Positions 60,477 to 64,000 of a stretch of DNA of 64,000 nt are shown here, one piece after another. Source of the stretch: Pedobacter segetis. Lineage in GTDB: Bacteria > Bacteroidota > Bacteroidia > Sphingobacteriales > Sphingobacteriaceae. The DNA lies in assembly GCF_016623585.1 (NCBI RefSeq), contig NZ_JAEHFY010000004.1, positions 124,001-188,000 on the forward strand, in the 5' to 3' direction. Numbering within the stretch: the first letter of the stretch is position 1; each line of letters begins with the position of its first letter. Both the position numbers and the translations under genes were made by a program. The notes under the pieces are model-generated. The model worked only from the letters and a program-made list of their open reading frames with translations. It was not told the origin of the DNA and did not search any database.

Positions 60477-61355
60477 CTATCTATATAAATCTTGTGTTTT
60501 TAATCCTAAATATTTGGTTACTGCAAAATAGGTGCTAATGCCAGAAATTAAGATACCAACGCCTATCACTCCTAAAAATACCATTCCAAACTCTACATAA
60601 TCTGTTAAAATTACCAATTCTGGGATTTCCTTTTGTGCAAAATAAAGCGTTAATACCAATAAAATTATGGCAATTAAACCGGCTATAAACCCATGTAAAA
60701 TACCATAATTGATAAAGGGTTTTCTAATAAAACCACGGGTTGCACCCACCAACTGCATACTTTTGATGATAAACCTCTGTGAATAAATGGCCAAACGGAT
60801 GGTGTTATTGATCAAAGCAACGGCAATGATCAGCAGCACAGCACCAAAGCCTAAGATCACCAAAGAAATGGTACGTATGTTCTGGTTGATCATATCTACC
60901 AAAGACTTTTGGTAGCGCACCTCATTGATCATCGGGTTTTTTTGCAGTTGTTTACTCAAAATATCTATGCTCTCATTATTGGCATAATCTGCTTTCATAT
61001 AAACATCAATAGAAGAAAGCAACGGGTTATAGCCCAAAAATTTGATAAAATCTTCCCCAAGATCTTGCGTTAAGTTTCTGGCGGCAAGCTCTTTGCTAAT
61101 ATATTGTGTGCTTTTAACATAATTGTTTGCCTCTATTTGTTTTTGTAGCTGCAAAACGTCAACCTCTTTTGTTCCTTCGTTTATGATCACGTTTAAAACT
61201 ATATTCTCTTTTACGTAGTTAGATAGTTTACGCCCGTGAACCAAAATTAAACCCAATAAACCTACCATCAAAAGCACCAAAGAAATGCTGATCACCGTAG
61301 AAATATATATGGTTTTGGTTTTTTTTGCTGCTCGGCTGTCTTCAAATTCTTCCAT
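60477..61355 (-). CDS. ftsX: Cell-division permease FtsX
   Basis: 292 residues. One N-terminal membrane helix ('ISTVISISLVLLMVGLLGLI'), an extracellular domain with 'NVIINEGTKEVDVLQLQKQI' and 'YISKELAARNLTQDLGEDFI', and three C-terminal helices with 'QRFIIKSMQLVGATRGFIRK' are the standard FtsX topology. With FtsE (not in the window) it regulates peptidoglycan hydrolases at the division site. It starts at ATG 61355 and is the first gene of the run; its promoter must lie in the adjoining repeat-rich gap. Confidence 0.93.
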   Translation of the reverse strand: MEEFEDSRAAKKTKTIYISTVISISLVLLMVGLLGLILVHGRKLSNYVKENIVLNVIINEGTKEVDVLQLQKQIEANNYVKSTQYISKELAARNLTQDLGEDFIKFLGYNPLLSSIDVYMKADYANNESIDILSKQLQKNPMINEVRYQKSLVDMINQNIRTISLVILGFGAVLLIIAVALINNTIRLAIYSQRFIIKSMQLVGATRGFIRKPFINYGILHGFIAGLIAIILLVLTLYFAQKEIPELVILTDYVEFGMVFLGVIGVGILISGISTYFAVTKYLGLKTQDLYR

Positions 61356-61463
61356 AAAGTAATATTAATTTGCGAAATTAATAAATAGGTGCTTAAAATA
61401 AGCATCATTAAAAAGTAATCTGCCAATTTTAACTATTTTTAGCATTTTATCTTTTGGGCATGT

Positions 61464-61700
61464 CCCGCAGAAGGGCGGGTCGGGTTATCCGCTATACTCC
61501 GTTTGCCCTCCTAAGGTCGGGCAATCCGGGGTGCCGCTGCTACCCCTCATGCAAAACAGACAACAAAAACCTTAGCCCACACATTACGGTTGGCGGCTTT
61601 GCGGATTTTTAGCCCCAAAGTTGGTACGAAGCACCAAAGCCCAAATTTAGAGAAAAGATCCATACGAAATATTGAACCTGCCATTAGCTAAGTGCCCGTT
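61464..61700. repeat. Intergenic repeat pair downstream of the PIN gene
   Basis: The 358-base gap holds two elements. The first (about 61464-61555) has 'cccgc' (61464-61468) paired with 'gcggg' (61475-61479), 'gggtcgggttatccg', and 'ttgccc' (61503-61508) paired with 'gggcaa' (61519-61524), ending 'ggtgccgctgctacccctca'. I recognise this as a widely dispersed REP-like type in Bacteroidota. The second (about 61573-61700) begins 'ttagcccacacattacgg' and ends 'gtgcccgttgtgcttagg', an imperfect inverted pair around 'ggctttgcgg' and 'gaaatattgaacctgcc'. No gene is present. Confidence 0.6.
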
Positions 61701-61713
61701 GTGCTTAGGTTTT

Positions 61714-62289
61714 CTATTGGAAGTCAATGTTGATACCCTCATATGTTGCAATTAGTTCGGGTAAAGTCATGGTTTCAATTTCTAATTCTTTGCAGATTGC
61801 TGGAATTTTCTTAAAAAGCTTATTGTCGTTACTGTTTTCAGTTTCTTCTGTCACTAATACAACCCTTTCATTATCCTTTATAAGGTTTAAACATAGAATT
61901 ATTTGCTTCATATCTGCATCATTCAGAAATGAACTCTTTTGATTTTCAAACTCAGTATCGGTAAGTTTCTTTTGTCGTTTTACAACTGTATTTACGAATT
62001 GATTTTCTACTTGTCGTAAAAATTTTGATGGTGAAGGAGCAAGTAAAGAATCGGTCTTGTATGGGACTTTTGAAGACTTCAAAAATGTCTTATTGTTTAA
62101 ATAATCAAGTGTTGCTAACACAACCCCTTTTGAATTGTATGTGCATTCTTGATATACTTTGTCAATGATTATGATTTCGCCTTTTTCAATTTTTACTTTG
62201 AAGAACTTAAAAAGAACTCCCTTTTTGTCAAAAGGTAAGTAGTAACGAACCAATGACAAGAGTGAATTTGTGTCGATCACTACTTTCAT
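61714..62289 (-). CDS. PIN-domain (DUF4411-like) putative toxin
   Basis: 191 residues. The PIN fold opens with 'MKVVIDTNSLLSLVRYYLPF' (Asp6), 'IIIIDKVYQECTYNSKGV' follows, and 'SSFLNDADMKQIILCLNL' and 'VVLVTEETENSNDNKLFKKI' hold further acidic residues typical of PIN nucleases. The DUF4411 group pairs with an ImmA/IrrE peptidase. Its start ATG (62289) overlaps the ImmA/IrrE stop by 4 bases. It should cleave RNA when released, but activity is inferred. Confidence 0.78.
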   Translation of the reverse strand: MKVVIDTNSLLSLVRYYLPFDKKGVLFKFFKVKIEKGEIIIIDKVYQECTYNSKGVVLATLDYLNNKTFLKSSKVPYKTDSLLAPSPSKFLRQVENQFVNTVVKRQKKLTDTEFENQKSSFLNDADMKQIILCLNLIKDNERVVLVTEETENSNDNKLFKKIPAICKELEIETMTLPELIATYEGINIDFQ

Positions 62290-63452
62290 TGTAAATACTT
62301 TTCAAGTTTATCTGGTAAAATATTTAAAGTCTTGCAAACGTCATACTCGTTTATAATTCCTTCATAGAAAGCTGTTTGAATGGTAGAAATAAGTAAGGGT
62401 GAATTAATAGGTTTAGGAGTTGATCCACCCTTTTGAATACCTTGCAATTTGTCTAGCTCTCTTTGTTTCTGTTCTTCTTCTTTTCGTAAACGATATTTTT
62501 CGTCAAAATCGGCCTTAATATTGTTATAGTTGCTCTGAGATATTTTCTTTTGATATAATAGTTTAGTGAATAAAGCAATTTGACTTAAATGAGTTTTCTT
62601 GGAAATACTTTCAATCAAGTCAAAATGGTAGTCATTGCTTCCATCCGCTTTGTCGATTTCCTCGAACGATCTATCGTATTCACCTACAAGAAATTGATAA
62701 GCAAAATTATTGCACCACCTTTCAATTGATGATAGTTTGTTACTTGCGAAGTTTGAAATATCTAGTTCTTCGATTTCCTCTTCGTTGATTAGGTAGTGTC
62801 CTAACTCGTGAATTAATGTGAATATTTCTCTTCTGAAAGATGACTGCTGTCTTTTAAGAACGATAACATTTGGGTTCAGAAAGAAACCGTCAACATTTGC
62901 TTTTTCCTTTTTATTCCAAGTTTCCACAAATTCAAAAACAAGGATGTTGTTTTCTGCGAATGTTGAAATTAAGGATCTTAGAAATTCCTTTGGAATAGGA
63001 TTGAACTCAGGGGACAATTTCTTTCTAATCTTTTTTGCAACATTTTTTGGGTCATCATTAATCGTGTAAACTGGTAAAGTCCTGTCAATATTAATTTCAG
63101 CAAGTTTCGAAATTGCCGAGAGTGATATTTTGAATTCCTCAAATTGGTTTACAATTTTTTTTGCACCAATATTTAGGTCTGTCCCAAATTTGTTTTTCCG
63201 AAAGAATATGCTTGCGTCTTGAGATACTTCTGGCGATTTAGGATCTAAATAGTAATGTAGCCCTTTGTTGAATACCTTGTCGATACGCTTTAAGTGACTA
63301 ACATTGATTTCGTCTGAAAGTATGTCGCTTTTTGTTAATGGATTTTTAAGTCCTTCACTTATAGTTAATAACAAGTCGTCTGCTGTCATTTTATACAATG
63401 TCAGCAGGTACTTTAATCTTGCTATATTTTGTTCTACTTTCAATGGGGTCAA
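62286..63452 (-). CDS. ImmA/IrrE-family metallopeptidase (putative antitoxin/regulator)
   Basis: 388 residues. The zinc site is 'TLIHELGHYLINEEE', with His215, Glu216 and His219, followed by 'SSIERWCNNFAYQFLV', which holds the third ligand region. The N-terminal 120 residues are helical and may be an HTH/XRE-type region. Family members cleave repressors or antitoxins. The start is a TTG at 63452; another TTG three codons in is also possible. It is upstream of and coupled to the PIN gene, the order of known toxin-antitoxin-like pairs. It is more divergent in style than the housekeeping neighbours. Confidence 0.82.
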   Translation of the reverse strand: MTPLKVEQNIARLKYLLTLYKMTADDLLLTISEGLKNPLTKSDILSDEINVSHLKRIDKVFNKGLHYYLDPKSPEVSQDASIFFRKNKFGTDLNIGAKKIVNQFEEFKISLSAISKLAEINIDRTLPVYTINDDPKNVAKKIRKKLSPEFNPIPKEFLRSLISTFAENNILVFEFVETWNKKEKANVDGFFLNPNVIVLKRQQSSFRREIFTLIHELGHYLINEEEIEELDISNFASNKLSSIERWCNNFAYQFLVGEYDRSFEEIDKADGSNDYHFDLIESISKKTHLSQIALFTKLLYQKKISQSNYNNIKADFDEKYRLRKEEEQKQRELDKLQGIQKGGSTPKPINSPLLISTIQTAFYEGIINEYDVCKTLNILPDKLEKYLQ

Positions 63453-63556
63453 ATTTTTTTAGGTCTGCAAATTTACAATTTTAAATGTTACTTTCTTTTT
63501 GTAACGGTGTCCTTCTAAACTTACGTCTTACTAACAATTTGTGTGATATTCCATTA

Positions 63557-63826
63557 TCATTGAGCATCAACAGAATCATTGCTTTTACCTTTCTCTATCC
63601 TTTTGATGTTATAAAGGTACATATACTCTACTTTTGCCCTTGCCCAAGGTGTTTTCCTCAAAAAAGCTAAGCTCGATTTTATGTTGGGGTTTTTTAAAAA
63701 ACAGTTGATGGGGATCTGTTTACCCATCTTTTCCCAACCCACATAAGCCACTAAATCTGCCAGCAAGGCGGCCAACGTGATACCATGTAAAGGGTTGTTT
63801 TTTTGAAGGCTTTCTTTTTTTTGCAT
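63557..63826 (-). CDS. VF530-type (DUF2132) small DNA-binding-like protein
   Basis: 89 residues. '[20 protein letters not shown]' then '[20 protein letters not shown]' and '[20 protein letters not shown]' are the near-invariant blocks of the VF530 family, whose structure suggests double-stranded DNA binding. Family members are stand-alone proteins of about 80 residues and unknown role. The extra tail is basic and Ser-rich. It begins at ATG 63826 and is separated by 104 bases from the ImmA gene. Confidence 0.9.
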   Translation of the reverse strand: MQKKESLQKNNPLHGITLAALLADLVAYVGWEKMGKQIPINCFLKNPNIKSSLAFLRKTPWARAKVEYMYLYNIKRIEKGKSNDSVDAQ

Positions 63827-64000
63827 CTGATAAAATTAAAAATTAAATACCGCTTTTATTAATTGCTTGCAATCTTTACTAATTAAAACGCTACAGTTAA
63901 GTTTACTTAAATGAAATAAGCTATATTAAGCCTAGGTTTTCTATTTTTACCCACAATATATCGTTTTAAAAAAAATGAGCTTATACCATACCTTCTCTAT
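63827..64000. other. Right-edge region without a supported gene
   Basis: 174 AT-rich bases. An ATG at 63975 opens a frame of eight codons up to the window edge, too short to judge. Nothing else is visible. Confidence 0.4.

Noticed and set aside
61573-61700. Integron attC site
   Set aside because: Core sequences do not match the RYYYAAC/GTTRRRY pattern and no integrase is in the window.
63485-63670. 61-codon plus-strand frame
   Set aside because: Most of it is antisense to the VF530-type gene and it has no domain pattern.
63975-64000. Start of a gene at the right edge
   Set aside because: Only eight codons are available and no clear leader is seen, so it cannot be judged.

Overview
The window is low-GC DNA from a Bacteroidota bacterium, most likely a Pedobacter-like member of the Sphingobacteriaceae. 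The evidence is a SusC/SusD pair with an STN-domain SusC, a FecR/ECF-sigma pair, lipoproteins with Cys after a short signal, a DUF3098 gene beside uppP, and weak Shine-Dalgarno sequences. This placement rests on gene content and style, not on a search.

Positions 1 to about 32,480 form one very long minus-strand surface-polysaccharide locus. Read in the direction of transcription it begins with a GT4 glycosyltransferase and the ABC exporter Wzm/Wzt, whose two genes are split by a 1.2 kb repeat element carrying a four-helix-bundle gene. Next come a methyltransferase and a nonulosonic (sialic-like) acid cassette: NeuB, GNAT, TIM-barrel protein, CBS-aminotransferase fusion and NeuA. A candidate nonulosonate transferase follows. 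After it are about a dozen GT2, GT4 and GT8 glycosyltransferases, two hexapeptide acyltransferases, two membrane acyltransferases, two FkbM methyltransferases, a WbsX-like protein and a Wzy/ligase-like membrane protein. An exosortase-family protein is cut off at the left edge. Many junctions are 4-nt overlaps (TTGA, GTGA, ATGA), so the genes are probably translationally coupled.

Positions 32,690 to 36,640 hold unrelated single genes: a GIY-YIG protein, a CBS-pair protein, an SDR/DUF2867 protein and a MacB/FtsX-like permease. Short REP-like palindromes lie between them.

Positions 36,760 to 52,420 are a polysaccharide-utilisation locus. It contains an ECF sigma factor (minus strand), a clan-A glycoside hydrolase lipoprotein, a YwqK/TonB-C-like secreted protein, FecR, SusC, SusD, a GH78 alpha-L-rhamnosidase-like enzyme, a GH43-like enzyme and a sulfatase lipoprotein. 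A decayed sugar-isomerase fragment lies inside it. The gene set suggests a rhamnose-containing, possibly sulfated glycan.

Positions 52,440 to 57,640 hold a small lipoprotein, an unrecognised 327-residue protein, a prolyl-oligopeptidase-family peptidase and an outer-membrane-like protein. Positions 57,659 to 61,355 are the housekeeping run ribF, truB, uppP, DUF3098 and ftsX, all minus strand. Positions 61,440 to 63,830 hold intergenic repeats, a PIN/ImmA-IrrE toxin-antitoxin-like pair and a VF530-type small protein. I saw no tRNA, rRNA, CRISPR array or transposase.
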